Shown piece after piece: positions 8,763-18,010 of a DNA stretch of 64,000 bases; the first letter of the stretch is position 1, and every line of letters begins with the position of its first letter. Origin of the DNA: an uncultured Lachnospiraceae bacterium (lineage in GTDB: Bacteria; Bacillota; Clostridia; Lachnospirales; Lachnospiraceae); contig CAJLUP010000001.1 in NCBI GenBank assembly GCA_905209865.1, forward strand, positions 23,077 to 87,076, in the 5' to 3' direction. Both the position numbers and the translations under genes were made by a program. The notes beneath the pieces are model-generated. The model saw nothing but the letters and a program-made list of their open reading frames with translations. It had not been told where the DNA came from and searched no databases.

Positions 8763-10199
8763 ATGAAAGAAGGACAGGCTTTGCAAGGGAGTCCTTATGT
8801 AGAACAGATTGAAAAATATGCAAGCTCATTAAAGCAGCTTTCTCATACATTTTTAGAACTGGAGAAGCAGAAGGAAGAATTTACCGGAGCGGACATTGAC
8901 GGCATGTTTGAACGGGTAAAAGAACGGGTGTGCAGGAAATGTGAAAAAAACGCATGGTGCTGGGGAGAAAATTTTGTTCATACATATCAGATGGGATATG
9001 ATGTATTATCAGCGGTCGATCATTACGGAAATGAGCTGAATGTGGAGACGAAACGCAAACTCATGCAAAAATGCGAGAAGGCGCCCCGTTTTCTTCGGGA
9101 AATGCTGGAAGGATTTCGGGATGCCAGGCAGAATATCATATGGACAAACCGTTTGGCGCGAAGCCGGGAGGGCTGTGCGTTTCAGATGGATCTTTTCGCA
9201 GACATTATGAAGCAAACTGTGAGAGAATTGGAAAAAAGTATTTTTACAGATGAACGGATGGAAAAACGGATTGCAGCCGCGCTCCGCAAATGTGGGATGC
9301 GTGTTCTTTATACTTATCTGTTTTTGAACGGGGAGGGAAAGTTTGAGATTCATGTGACGGTTCGAAGCACGGGAAAAGAAAAAGGGACGGCGAAAGAAGT
9401 TGTTCAGGCTGTGTCAGAGGCATCGGGAAAACGTTTTATCCTTGCACAGGACGGGCCTCAGGTAGTCGGTTTTCGTTACATGACGATCGTATGCAGGGAA
9501 GGTCCACGGTATTATACGCTGTCCGGTTCTGCGAAAATCGGGAAAGGATGCTCTAAAATATCGGGAGATAATTTTACACTGATGGAGATACCGGGGGGCA
9601 GAAAGGCGGCGGCCCTTTCGGACGGAATGGGATCCGGAGAGGAAGCCTGCAGGGAGAGTACGCTGGTAATCGAACTTTTGGAAGAACTGCTTGCCGCGGG
9701 TTTCCCGGAAAAAGCAGCAATTCAGATGATCAACACAACTCTGTCGGCGGGGCGTGAGGAAATCCATTATTCAACAGTGGATTTAAGCGTGTTTGATCTG
9801 TATTCCGGGGAGTGCGAGATTGTGAAGGCTGGAGCGTCCTCTACATTTATCAAGAAGAAAGATTGTGTGGAACATCTAAGTTCCACGAGTCTTCCGATCG
9901 GGGTGATGAATCAGATCGAGATAGATTCTGTCAGGAGAAAGCTTGAGGATGGAGATCTCGTTATCATGGTAACTGACGGGATCCTGGATGCACTTCCGGT
10001 GGGCGAGCAGGATATTTTGCTGGAGACGATCATTCAGGGAAGCGCAATCGCCAACCCAAAGGAAATGGCACATCATATTTTGGAGCAGGTGCTGGCGTGG
10101 ACAGGGCGCGAACCGGCAGATGATATGACGGTGATTGTTGTCGGAATGTGGGAAATATATCGTTCGGACACTTTACAGGCGAGGATGAATTCGGTATAG
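8763..10199 (+). CDS. spoIIE: SpoIIE-type serine phosphatase lacking the membrane domain
   Basis: A PP2C-family phosphatase of 478 residues, at the place of spoIIE in the conserved block. SpoIIE dephosphorylates SpoIIAA to release sigma-F in the forespore. The C-terminal phosphatase shows LSDGMGSG near 283, VTDGILD near 402 and ADDMTV near 451. The N-terminal part resembles the SpoIIE central region with a Cys cluster (VCRKCEKNAWCW). The usual ten-helix membrane domain is absent; nothing in-frame upstream encodes it. ATG at 8763 follows AGGAAAGGAG. An in-frame ATG at 8685 lies inside the repeat and lacks a ribosome site. Confidence 0.85.
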   Translation: MKEGQALQGSPYVEQIEKYASSLKQLSHTFLELEKQKEEFTGADIDGMFERVKERVCRKCEKNAWCWGENFVHTYQMGYDVLSAVDHYGNELNVETKRKLMQKCEKAPRFLREMLEGFRDARQNIIWTNRLARSREGCAFQMDLFADIMKQTVRELEKSIFTDERMEKRIAAALRKCGMRVLYTYLFLNGEGKFEIHVTVRSTGKEKGTAKEVVQAVSEASGKRFILAQDGPQVVGFRYMTIVCREGPRYYTLSGSAKIGKGCSKISGDNFTLMEIPGGRKAAALSDGMGSGEEACRESTLVIELLEELLAAGFPEKAAIQMINTTLSAGREEIHYSTVDLSVFDLYSGECEIVKAGASSTFIKKKDCVEHLSSTSLPIGVMNQIEIDSVRRKLEDGDLVIMVTDGILDALPVGEQDILLETIIQGSAIANPKEMAHHILEQVLAWTGREPADDMTVIVVGMWEIYRSDTLQARMNSV

Positions 10200-10206
10200 T
10201 TGACTT

Positions 10207-11670
10207 ATGATGAACAGAGCGGGAAGAGAAACAGAAAAAAGAATTGAAGAATTGATCGTACAATTTCATATGATCGAACAGGGAGATGTTGTGATTGCAG
10301 GCGTATCGGGCGGAGCGGATTCGGTATGCCTGCTTTTGGCGCTCTGCGGTCTGAGGGAAAAGTATGGATTCGATGTAAAAGTATGTCATGTGAATCATTG
10401 TCTGCGGGGCGAGGCGGCGGATGCCGATGAGGCATATGTGAGAGGGCTGTGCGGAGAACTTAAGGTGGAATGCCGGGTTTTCCGAAAAGAAGTGGAATTA
10501 ATTGCAAAAAAGCGGAAACAATCTTGTGAGGAAGCGGGACGCGAAGTAAGAAAAGAGGCGTTTGAGCAGATGTGCGCCGAAAACGGAGGAACGAAGATTG
10601 CGACCGCCCATCACAGAGATGACAACGCAGAAACGATTCTTCTCAATATTGCGCGGGGAACCGGAATCCGGGGTCTGTGCGGGATTGTTCCGATGCGCGG
10701 AAAACAGATAAGACCCCTTCTTTCACTTACGAGGAAACAGATTGAAGGTTATCTGCGGGAGAGGAACATTGCGTGGTGTACCGATGCGACGAACGAAGAA
10801 GATGAATATACACGCAACCGGATCCGGCATAAAGTGCTTCCGGTGTTGGAAAATGAGGTCAACAGGCAGGCTGTAAAACATTTGGAATCTTTGTCGCGTC
10901 AGGCAGAGGAAGTGTGTGAATATCTTGACTATGGCGCAGAACAGTTGTGGAAAACATGTGTCCGCATAGAAAAGAAGGAAAATGATACGGAGATATCAGC
11001 TCTTATGATTGAAAAAGAACCGTTCTTTCGGGAATTTCCGGCTGTAAGAAAGCTTCTTCTTCAAAAAGCGGTCGCAAAAGTACGGGGAGCAGAGAAAGAT
11101 GTGACATCCGTTCATCTTCAGTCGGTATCGGAACTGTTTGAACGTCAGGTCGGAAAAAGTGTCGATCTTCCGGGCGGCGTGAGCGCAAGGCGGACGTATA
11201 CCGGAATAGAACTTTGCAGGCAGCCAGAAGACTTGTTTTTGGAAGCCGAGAGAGCGGCACAGCAGAATTGTCCGAATGTCAGGCTGGATCTTCGTTTTGT
11301 GGAAAACGGAAACATTTCGCAGGCAGAAGAAATCCCGCAAAAAAGTTACACGAAATGGGTTGATTATGATATAATTAAATGCGGACTTTGCCTGCGGACA
11401 AGACAAAGCGGCGATTACCTTGTGATCGATGCGCAGGGAAAACGTCAGAAGATGAAGTCATGGTTTATTAATGAGAAGATTCCGAAGGAAGAGCGGGATA
11501 GGATGCTTCTTGTCGCCGATGGGAATCATATCGTATGGATACCGGGATACAGGATGAGTATTGCGTATAAAGTGACAGAGAAGACAAAGAAGATTGTTGA
11601 AATAAAGATTACGGAGGAAGAAAGAGATGGCAGAAACGATCAGAGAGATGATTTCAGAAGAGAAAGTTGA
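10207..11670 (+). CDS. tilS: tRNA(Ile)-lysidine synthetase
   Basis: TilS ligates lysine to C34 of the AUA-reading tRNA-Ile, using ATP. The PP-loop SGGADS is at residues 34-39, and DDNAETILLNIARGTG and RNRIRHKVLP follow, all standard. The C-terminal TilS substrate-binding domain (RTRQSGDY, KKMKSWF-like QKMKSWFINEKIP) is intact. Length, 487 residues, is normal. The 3' end overlaps the hpt start by 44 bases, so the tail encodes two proteins in different frames. Confidence 0.95.
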   Translation: MMNRAGRETEKRIEELIVQFHMIEQGDVVIAGVSGGADSVCLLLALCGLREKYGFDVKVCHVNHCLRGEAADADEAYVRGLCGELKVECRVFRKEVELIAKKRKQSCEEAGREVRKEAFEQMCAENGGTKIATAHHRDDNAETILLNIARGTGIRGLCGIVPMRGKQIRPLLSLTRKQIEGYLRERNIAWCTDATNEEDEYTRNRIRHKVLPVLENEVNRQAVKHLESLSRQAEEVCEYLDYGAEQLWKTCVRIEKKENDTEISALMIEKEPFFREFPAVRKLLLQKAVAKVRGAEKDVTSVHLQSVSELFERQVGKSVDLPGGVSARRTYTGIELCRQPEDLFLEAERAAQQNCPNVRLDLRFVENGNISQAEEIPQKSYTKWVDYDIIKCGLCLRTRQSGDYLVIDAQGKRQKMKSWFINEKIPKEERDRMLLVADGNHIVWIPGYRMSIAYKVTEKTKKIVEIKITEEERDGRNDQRDDFRRES

Positions 11671-12154
11671 TGAGAAGATTCGGGAACTTGGAAGAAAGAT
11701 CAGTGAAGATTATGCGGGAAAACAGATTCATTTGATCTGTGTATTAAAGGGCGGCGTATTTTTTATGTGCGAGCTTGCAAAACGGATCACAGTTCCGGTT
11801 TCTATGGATTTTATGTGCGTTGGAAGTTATGGGGACGGAACATCTTCAAGCGGAGTTGTCCGTATAGCGAAAGATCTGGATGAGTCGATTGAGAATAAGG
11901 AAGTACTTATAGTAGAAGACATTATTGATTCGGGCAATACGCTGTATTACCTGATCGATGTATTGAAAAAGAGAAATCCGGCAAGTATGCGCCTTTGTAC
12001 ATTGCTGGATAAACCGGACCGCAGAGTGAAGGATGTAAAGGTTGACTACTGCGGATTTGAGATCCCGGATGAGTTTGTCGTGGGATACGGGCTTGATTAC
12101 GCCCAAAAATATAGAAACCTCCCTTACATTGGCGTAGTGGAAGGTGTGGAATAA
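11627..12154 (+). CDS. hpt: Hypoxanthine phosphoribosyltransferase
   Basis: A 175-residue purine salvage enzyme converting hypoxanthine or guanine with PRPP to IMP or GMP. The PRPP motif is VLIVEDIIDSGNT near 92-104, and the flexible loop SSGVV and the C-terminal DEFVVGYGLDY are present. ATG at 11627 has a strong GGAGGAAG ribosome site inside the end of tilS. The tilS-hpt-ftsH order is conserved across Firmicutes. Confidence 0.95.
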   Translation: MAETIREMISEEKVDEKIRELGRKISEDYAGKQIHLICVLKGGVFFMCELAKRITVPVSMDFMCVGSYGDGTSSSGVVRIAKDLDESIENKEVLIVEDIIDSGNTLYYLIDVLKKRNPASMRLCTLLDKPDRRVKDVKVDYCGFEIPDEFVVGYGLDYAQKYRNLPYIGVVEGVE

Positions 12155-12169
12155 TCAGGAGGATCAGTT

Positions 12170-14011
12170 TTGGATAATAACAGAAATTACAGAAGTGTGA
12201 ATGGATTTACGATCATTACATTTATGGTGATCGTTTTTGGCGCGCTCTGGATGGCGAATCGGATGCAGGTGCATCGGCAGGCGATGACGTACACAGAATT
12301 TGTCACACAGGTTGAGGCGAAGAATGTAGAAGAAGTTTACATTGATCAGAATAAAGCAGTTCCGACAGGTACTGTCGTGTTTGTGCTGAAAGATACGGAT
12401 GAGAACCGTTCGGTCAATGTTTCTAATGTGGAAAAGGCAGAAGAACTGCTTGAGAAGAATAAGGTTGCATATGAGATATCTGCGATCCCGGAAACGTCGA
12501 TGATCTCTTCTGTGCTTCTTCCGACAGTGATTACGCTTGGCGGGATCATGCTGCTCTTTTTCCTTATGAACCGTCAGGGAAACGGAGCGAATGCAAAGGC
12601 TATGAATTTTGGAAAGAGCCGTGCGCGCATGACGAATCGTGACGAGATCAAAGTGACATTTGCAAATGTTGCAGGTCTTCAGGAAGAAAAGGAAGAACTT
12701 GCGGAGATCGTTGATTTTCTGAAATCGCCGAAAAAATATGTGCAGGTAGGCGCGCGGATACCGAAAGGAGTGTTGTTGGAAGGCCCTCCGGGAACAGGAA
12801 AAACGCTTCTCGCGAAAGCGGTCGCAGGAGAAGCCGGAGTTCCGTTCTTCAGTATTTCGGGTTCGGATTTTGTGGAGATGTTTGTCGGTGTGGGAGCGTC
12901 CCGTGTGCGTGATCTTTTTCAAGATGCAAAGAAAAACGCGCCGTGCATCATCTTTATTGACGAGATTGACGCTGTGGCAAGACGGAGAGGAAGCGGGCTT
13001 GGCGGCGGTCATGACGAGAGAGAGCAGACGTTGAATCAGCTTCTTGTTGAGATGGATGGTTTTGGCGTCAATGAAGGAATTATTGTGATGGCTGCAACGA
13101 ACAGAAAAGATATTCTCGATCCGGCGATCTTAAGACCGGGACGTTTTGACCGGAACGTGCTTGTAGGGCGCCCGGATGTAGGCGGCAGGGAAGAGATCTT
13201 AAAAGTTCACGCGAAAAATAAACCACTGGCGGAAGATGTGGATCTGAAACAGATCGCGCAGACAACGGCAGGATTTACAGGGGCAGATCTGGAGAATCTG
13301 CTAAATGAATCTGCGATCATAGCTGCGAAAGAAAACCGGATGTTCATTCAGCAGAAAGACATCCGCCACGCATTTGTAAAAGTAGGGATCGGAGCAGAGA
13401 AAAAGAGCCGTATCGTTTCGGAGAAAGAACGGAAGATCACAGCTTATCATGAGGCTGGGCATGCGATTTTGTTCCACGTACTTCCTGATGTAGGACCTGT
13501 ATACAGTGTGTCTATCATTCCTACAGGAGGAGCAGGCGGATATACGATGCCGCTTCCGGAGAAAGACGAGATGTTTAATACGAAGGGGCAGATGCTTCAG
13601 GAAATTACGGTTTCTTTAGGAGGCCGCGTAGCAGAAGAAGAGATTTTTGACGATATTACGACAGGCGCTTCGCAGGATATCAAGCAGGCGACTGCCATCG
13701 CAAAATCAATGATCACGAAGTTCGGTATGTCTGAGCGTCTTGGTCTGATTAATTATGATAATGACAGTGATGAAGTGTTTATCGGACGCGATTTTGGACA
13801 TACATCGAGAGGATATGGAGAGAAGATTGCAGGAACGATCGATGAGGAAGTGAAACGAATCATTGACGAGTGCTATGCAAAAGCACGTTCTATTATCGAG
13901 GAACATCACGATGTGCTTGACGCATGTGCAAAGCTTCTGCTTGAAAAAGAAAAGATTACGCGCAGTGAGTTCGAGGCGTTGTTCGAGGACGGAAAATCAG
14001 AGGAGGTTTAG
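12170..14011 (+). CDS. ftsH: ATP-dependent zinc metalloprotease FtsH
   Basis: A membrane-bound AAA+ protease of 613 residues that degrades misfolded membrane proteins and regulators. Membrane helices lie near residues 12-30 and 112-134, flanking the external domain. The AAA module has GPPGTGKT at about 205-212, Walker [10 protein letters not shown] near 262, and the second region of homology [13 protein letters not shown]. The zinc protease motif HEAGH is near 427. The start is TTG at 12170, seven bases after AGGAGG; no ATG in frame fits as well. Confidence 0.96.
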   Translation: MDNNRNYRSVNGFTIITFMVIVFGALWMANRMQVHRQAMTYTEFVTQVEAKNVEEVYIDQNKAVPTGTVVFVLKDTDENRSVNVSNVEKAEELLEKNKVAYEISAIPETSMISSVLLPTVITLGGIMLLFFLMNRQGNGANAKAMNFGKSRARMTNRDEIKVTFANVAGLQEEKEELAEIVDFLKSPKKYVQVGARIPKGVLLEGPPGTGKTLLAKAVAGEAGVPFFSISGSDFVEMFVGVGASRVRDLFQDAKKNAPCIIFIDEIDAVARRRGSGLGGGHDEREQTLNQLLVEMDGFGVNEGIIVMAATNRKDILDPAILRPGRFDRNVLVGRPDVGGREEILKVHAKNKPLAEDVDLKQIAQTTAGFTGADLENLLNESAIIAAKENRMFIQQKDIRHAFVKVGIGAEKKSRIVSEKERKITAYHEAGHAILFHVLPDVGPVYSVSIIPTGGAGGYTMPLPEKDEMFNTKGQMLQEITVSLGGRVAEEEIFDDITTGASQDIKQATAIAKSMITKFGMSERLGLINYDNDSDEVFIGRDFGHTSRGYGEKIAGTIDEEVKRIIDECYAKARSIIEEHHDVLDACAKLLLEKEKITRSEFEALFEDGKSEEV

Positions 14012-14014
14012 TAT

Positions 14015-16081
14015 ATGAACAGAGAGGCACTATTCTGTGACGGTACGCAGGATTATGTCATCCCTGCTGAACCAAAGGAAAACGAAAAGATCAAGATCCG
14101 GTTTCGCACGGCTCATAATGATGTGGATGAAGTCCATATTTTGAGCGGCGATACGTCACATTCGATGTGGAAGACTGTTTCTGAAGATGAATTCGATTTC
14201 TATGAGATAGAGTGGCAGCTTGGCGATGCTCCTCTTAGTTATTTGTTCGAAGTGAAAAGCGGAGATCAGCTCTGCTATTTCAGCAGAGGGGGAGTTTCGA
14301 ATCAGAGGGAAGATTATTATGCATTTACGGTCGTTCCGGGGTTTTCAACTCCAGAGTGGGCGAAGGGTGCAGTTATGTATCAGATTTTCGTGGATCGGTT
14401 TTATAACGGAGATCCGACGAATGATGTAGAAGACGGGGAATATATTTATATTGGCGCGCCGAGCGCGAAGGTCAAAAACTGGAGCAAAGTTCCGGCAGCG
14501 ATGGATATCAGGAATTTCTATGGAGGTGATCTTCAGGGCGTTATGGATAAATTAGATTATCTTCAGGATCTCGGAGTTGAGGTAATCTATTTTAATCCGC
14601 TTTTTGTCTCTCCGTCGAATCATAAATACGATATTCAGGATTATGACTATATCGATCCGCATTATGGGAAAATTGTTGCAGACGGCGGAGAAGCGCTTCC
14701 GAAAGGTGCGAAAGATAATATCGGCGCAACGAAATATCAGAAGAGAACAGGGGATATCCGCAATTTGGAAGCAAGTAATGCACTGTTTGCAAAGCTTGTC
14801 GAAGAGATGCATAAGAGGGGGATGCGGGTGATCCTTGACGGAGTATTCAACCATTGCGGTTCGTTTAATAAATGGATCGACAGAGAGAGGATCTACGAAC
14901 AGCAGCCGGAATATCCGAAAGGCGCGTATGTAAGCGCTGACAGCCCATATCGGAAATATTTCCGTTTTCATGATGAGAGAAATGAGGCATGGCCGTATAA
15001 TAAAAGTTATGACGGATGGTGGGGGCATGAAACACTTCCGAAGTTGTCTTATGAAGATTCACCGGAACTTGAGCAATATATTATGGACATAGGAAAGAAA
15101 TGGGTTTCTCCACCGTATAATGTAGATGGATGGAGGCTTGATGTTGCGGCAGATTTAGGGTGCAGCAATGAATATAATCATATGTTCTGGAAACGTTTCC
15201 GCAAGGAAGTAAAGGAAGCGAATCCCGAAGCTTTGATTCTGGCAGAACATTATGGAGACCCGGCAGAATGGCTGCAGGGTGATGAGTGGGACAGCGTCAT
15301 GAATTATGATGCGTTTATGGAACCTCTGACATGGTTTCTGACCGGAATGGAGAAGCACAGCGATGAACGAAGGACAGATCTGTGGGGAAATGCAGACAAT
15401 TTTGTGGGCGGTATGAGACATTTTATGGCGAGTATGCTGACACCGTCGCTTCAGGTTGCGATGAATGAACTTTCGAATCATGATCATTCCCGTTTCCTGA
15501 CACGAACGAACCATGTCGTGGGCAGAGCAGAACATGTGGGAGCAAAGGCAGCGGAAGAAGGGGTTAATTATGCTGTCATGCGTGAAGCGGTTACGGTTCA
15601 GATGACATGGGTCGGAGCGCCGACAGTTTACTACGGAGATGAGGCAGGTGTGTGTGGATTCACAGATCCTGATAACCGGAGGACATATCCGTGGGGCAGG
15701 GAGAATAAAGAACTGCTTGCGTTTCATAAAGAAATGATTCGGATTCACAAAGAAGAAAAACCTCTTCGGAAAGGTTCGATCAAGCTGCTTTATGCAGAGA
15801 GAAACGTACTTGCGTATGCAAGATTCCAAGAGGACGAGCAGATCGTTGTCATATTGAATAATAGTAAGGAACTTAAAGAGTTGACTGTTCCGGTCTGGCT
15901 GTCCGGAGTTCCGAAAGAGGGCAGAATGGAACGGCTTATGTATACATACGAGGAAGGATATACGACCGAGTATGACGAATATATAGTTGAAAACGGAGAG
16001 ATTGTTATTAATATGGGACGCCACTCTGCGATTGTGATGAAACCGATACCGGAGGGAGATACAATATGGCAGGAAAAGTAG
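14015..16081 (+). CDS. GH13 alpha-glycosidase (neopullulanase/cyclomaltodextrinase-like)
   Basis: A 688-residue GH13 enzyme without signal peptide, so cytoplasmic. The N-terminal 110 residues look like the CBM34-type beta-sandwich of GH13_20 enzymes. The (beta/alpha)8 barrel starts at YQIFVDRFYNG. Catalytic residues are visible: nucleophile D376 in GWRLDV, acid/base E411 in LAEHYGD, and the third acid near 490 in LSNHDHSRF. It probably hydrolyses imported maltodextrins, cyclodextrins or pullulan pieces. ATG follows GAGGAGG three bases after ftsH. Its 3' end overlaps the pyridoxal kinase gene by 16 bases. Confidence 0.85.
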   Translation: MNREALFCDGTQDYVIPAEPKENEKIKIRFRTAHNDVDEVHILSGDTSHSMWKTVSEDEFDFYEIEWQLGDAPLSYLFEVKSGDQLCYFSRGGVSNQREDYYAFTVVPGFSTPEWAKGAVMYQIFVDRFYNGDPTNDVEDGEYIYIGAPSAKVKNWSKVPAAMDIRNFYGGDLQGVMDKLDYLQDLGVEVIYFNPLFVSPSNHKYDIQDYDYIDPHYGKIVADGGEALPKGAKDNIGATKYQKRTGDIRNLEASNALFAKLVEEMHKRGMRVILDGVFNHCGSFNKWIDRERIYEQQPEYPKGAYVSADSPYRKYFRFHDERNEAWPYNKSYDGWWGHETLPKLSYEDSPELEQYIMDIGKKWVSPPYNVDGWRLDVAADLGCSNEYNHMFWKRFRKEVKEANPEALILAEHYGDPAEWLQGDEWDSVMNYDAFMEPLTWFLTGMEKHSDERRTDLWGNADNFVGGMRHFMASMLTPSLQVAMNELSNHDHSRFLTRTNHVVGRAEHVGAKAAEEGVNYAVMREAVTVQMTWVGAPTVYYGDEAGVCGFTDPDNRRTYPWGRENKELLAFHKEMIRIHKEEKPLRKGSIKLLYAERNVLAYARFQEDEQIVVILNNSKELKELTVPVWLSGVPKEGRMERLMYTYEEGYTTEYDEYIVENGEIVINMGRHSAIVMKPIPEGDTIWQEK

Positions 16082-16992
16082 CGGTCTTGAATGATTTGGC
16101 AGGATTCGGGAGGTGTTCGCTGACAGCGGCAATCTCGGTTCTCTCGGCGATGGGGGGGCAGCCATGCCCTTTGCCGCCAGCCATATTAAGCGCTCAGACA
16201 GGGTTTGAAAGCTATTTTTTTCAGGATCTTACAGAGCAGATGGGAAAGATTACTGAAGAATGGAAGAAAGCAGACGCACAGTTTGACGGGATTGTTACAG
16301 GATTTATGTCAGGACACAGACAGATCGGGGAAGTGAATCGCTTTCTTGATCTGTTTCATAAAGACGGCGCATTTCTTCTTGTAGATCCGGTGCTTGGAGA
16401 TAACGGAAAACGATTTCCTGTTTTTGACGGGGTATTTCAGGAAGAGATGAAGCAGCTTGTCAGGAGGGCGGATATCGTAACGCCGAATGTGACGGAACTT
16501 TGTTTATTGACAGAGTTTGATTATCATCTTGTACAAGAGGCTGCCGAAACAGGGGATAAGGAAGCTCTTTTTGCTGTTGTGGCTGAAGCTGCCGGGAGAC
16601 TTTTGGACAGCGGGGTATCAGAAGTGATTGTGACAGGGGTTCTGTTTGATGAGGCGAAGCCGGACAAAACAGGAACAGATTTGAAAAAAGATCCGCAGGC
16701 GGAGACAAGACAGAAAAAGGTTGCAAATCTTACGGTGACGCGTGAGAGAATGACAGCGAGTATATCCTCTTTTATCGGGACAAGTTATTCAGGAACGGGA
16801 GATCTGTTCGCTTCTGTAGTTGCCGGCGGGAAGGCGCGGGGCGACTGTACGGAGGAGTCGGTCAGACTGGCGGGAGAGATGATCGAACGGGCAATAAGAG
16901 ACGCGGTATCTCTCGGGATTTCCCGAAAAGAAGGTGCAGAATATGAAAAATATCTTTGGATGTTGTGCGAGAAGAACCGCAGTAGTTCTTGA
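16066..16992 (+). CDS. pdxY: Pyridoxal/pyridoxamine kinase (PdxY-like)
   Basis: A ribokinase-superfamily vitamin B6 kinase of 308 residues. The N-terminus VLNDLAGFGRCSL and the LSAQTGF sequence are typical of PdxK/PdxY, and the C-terminal anion-hole motif GTGDLFAS is at about 243-250. It phosphorylates pyridoxal or pyridoxamine with ATP in the cytoplasm. A gap of about 30 residues near 200-225 is Lys/Asp-rich and looks like a family-variable insertion. ATG follows GGAGGGAGAT within the preceding gene. A strong terminator closes the unit. Confidence 0.85.
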   Translation: MAGKVAVLNDLAGFGRCSLTAAISVLSAMGGQPCPLPPAILSAQTGFESYFFQDLTEQMGKITEEWKKADAQFDGIVTGFMSGHRQIGEVNRFLDLFHKDGAFLLVDPVLGDNGKRFPVFDGVFQEEMKQLVRRADIVTPNVTELCLLTEFDYHLVQEAAETGDKEALFAVVAEAAGRLLDSGVSEVIVTGVLFDEAKPDKTGTDLKKDPQAETRQKKVANLTVTRERMTASISSFIGTSYSGTGDLFASVVAGGKARGDCTEESVRLAGEMIERAIRDAVSLGISRKEGAEYEKYLWMLCEKNRSSS

Positions 16993-17030
16993 ACGAGGAC
17001 ACTTTTGGCGAGAAAAAGAAAGAAAAAAGA

Positions 17031-17084
17031 AAATACCGCAGAACAGCAGGCGGAAAAGCCTCTGTTCTGCGGTATTTGTTTTTG
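17031..17084. terminator. Strong hairpin between convergent pdxY and map
   Basis: AAATACCGCAGAACAG (17031-17046) pairs perfectly with CTGTTCTGCGGTATTT (17062-17077), with an inner AGGC/GCCT stem and T-rich DNA on the right and A-rich on the left. It can work on both strands and so serve both convergent genes. Confidence 0.9.
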
Positions 17085-17108
17085 GTAAGCAATAGCGTTT
17101 TAGACGCG

Positions 17109-17972
17109 TTACTTTGTCAAGACTTCGATTCCGTCATTTGTTACGAGTACCATATACTCGATCTGAGCTGACAATCCGTCATCAATCGTGTATACAGTCC
17201 AGTCGTTGTCTTCATCGACGAAAAAGTCCGGGCTGCCCTCATTGATCATTGGTTCGATCGTGAAGATCATGCCGGGAACGAGAAGCATTTCGCTTCCTTT
17301 CGGTGTGACATAGCTGACAAATGGATCTTCGTGAAATGCAAGTCCGATGCCGTGTCCGCCGATCTCTTCTACGACAGAGTACCCGTTTTTATGTGCATGA
17401 GTGCTGATTGCATGTGCGATGTCGCCCAAGTGCCCCCAAGGTTTTGCCGCCGCGAGTCCAAGATTGACACATTCTTCTGTCACACGGACGATCTTTTCTG
17501 CACGGTCTGAAACTGTTCCAAGCTTAAACATACGGGAAGCGTCGGAAAAATATCCGTCTAAGATTGTGGAGACGTCAACATTGATGATATCTCCTTCTTG
17601 AAGGATAATGTTTTTGTCGGGAATGCCGTGGCACACTTCATTGTTGATCGAAGTGCAGACACTTTTGGGAAATCCCTGATAGTTAAGCGGCGCAGGGATG
17701 CCGCCGTGCTCTTTTGTAAATGTATATACGATATCGTCGATATCGGCGGTGCTCATTCCGATGCGGATATTCTTCGCAACTTCATCAAGTACTGCTGTGT
17801 TCAGTTTGGCGCTTTCTTTGATCTTTTCAATCTGCGCAGGTGTTTTGAGGATCGCTCGTGTAGGAACGATTTCGCCTCTTTCCGTATGCAGAAGGATCTT
17901 TTCTTCAATCGGCATATGGCATTTTTTATATTTTTTGCCGCTGCCGCACCAACAGAGTTCATTTCTTTCCAT
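17109..17972 (-). CDS. map: Methionine aminopeptidase type I with SEC-C zinc motif
   Basis: It removes the initiator methionine from nascent proteins. The N-terminus carries a SEC-C motif, CWCGSGKKYKKCH (C-x-C-x8-C-H), a zinc-binding tag also found on SecA that may aid ribosome docking. The catalytic metal ligands are recognisable: two Asp in NVDVSTILDGYFSDASR, His in GGHGIG, Glu in FTIEP and Glu in AQIEY. The start is taken as ATG at 17972, nine bases after AAGGAG; an ATG three codons earlier abuts the ribosome site. Length 287 residues. Confidence 0.93.
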   Translation of the reverse strand: MERNELCWCGSGKKYKKCHMPIEEKILLHTERGEIVPTRAILKTPAQIEKIKESAKLNTAVLDEVAKNIRIGMSTADIDDIVYTFTKEHGGIPAPLNYQGFPKSVCTSINNEVCHGIPDKNIILQEGDIINVDVSTILDGYFSDASRMFKLGTVSDRAEKIVRVTEECVNLGLAAAKPWGHLGDIAHAISTHAHKNGYSVVEEIGGHGIGLAFHEDPFVSYVTPKGSEMLLVPGMIFTIEPMINEGSPDFFVDEDNDWTVYTIDDGLSAQIEYMVLVTNDGIEVLTK

Positions 17973-18010
17973 GAATAACATCTCCTTGTTGTGTTTTTAA
18001 AAGGAACCTT

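Noticed and set aside
12164..13012. Long antisense open frame opposite ftsH (282 codons)
   Set aside because: It lies wholly opposite a strongly conserved gene and its translation is His/Arg/Cys-rich with no domain.
15155..16165. Long antisense open frame opposite the GH13 gene (336 codons)
   Set aside because: Shadow of the GH13 coding sequence; composition is unlike real proteins in the window.
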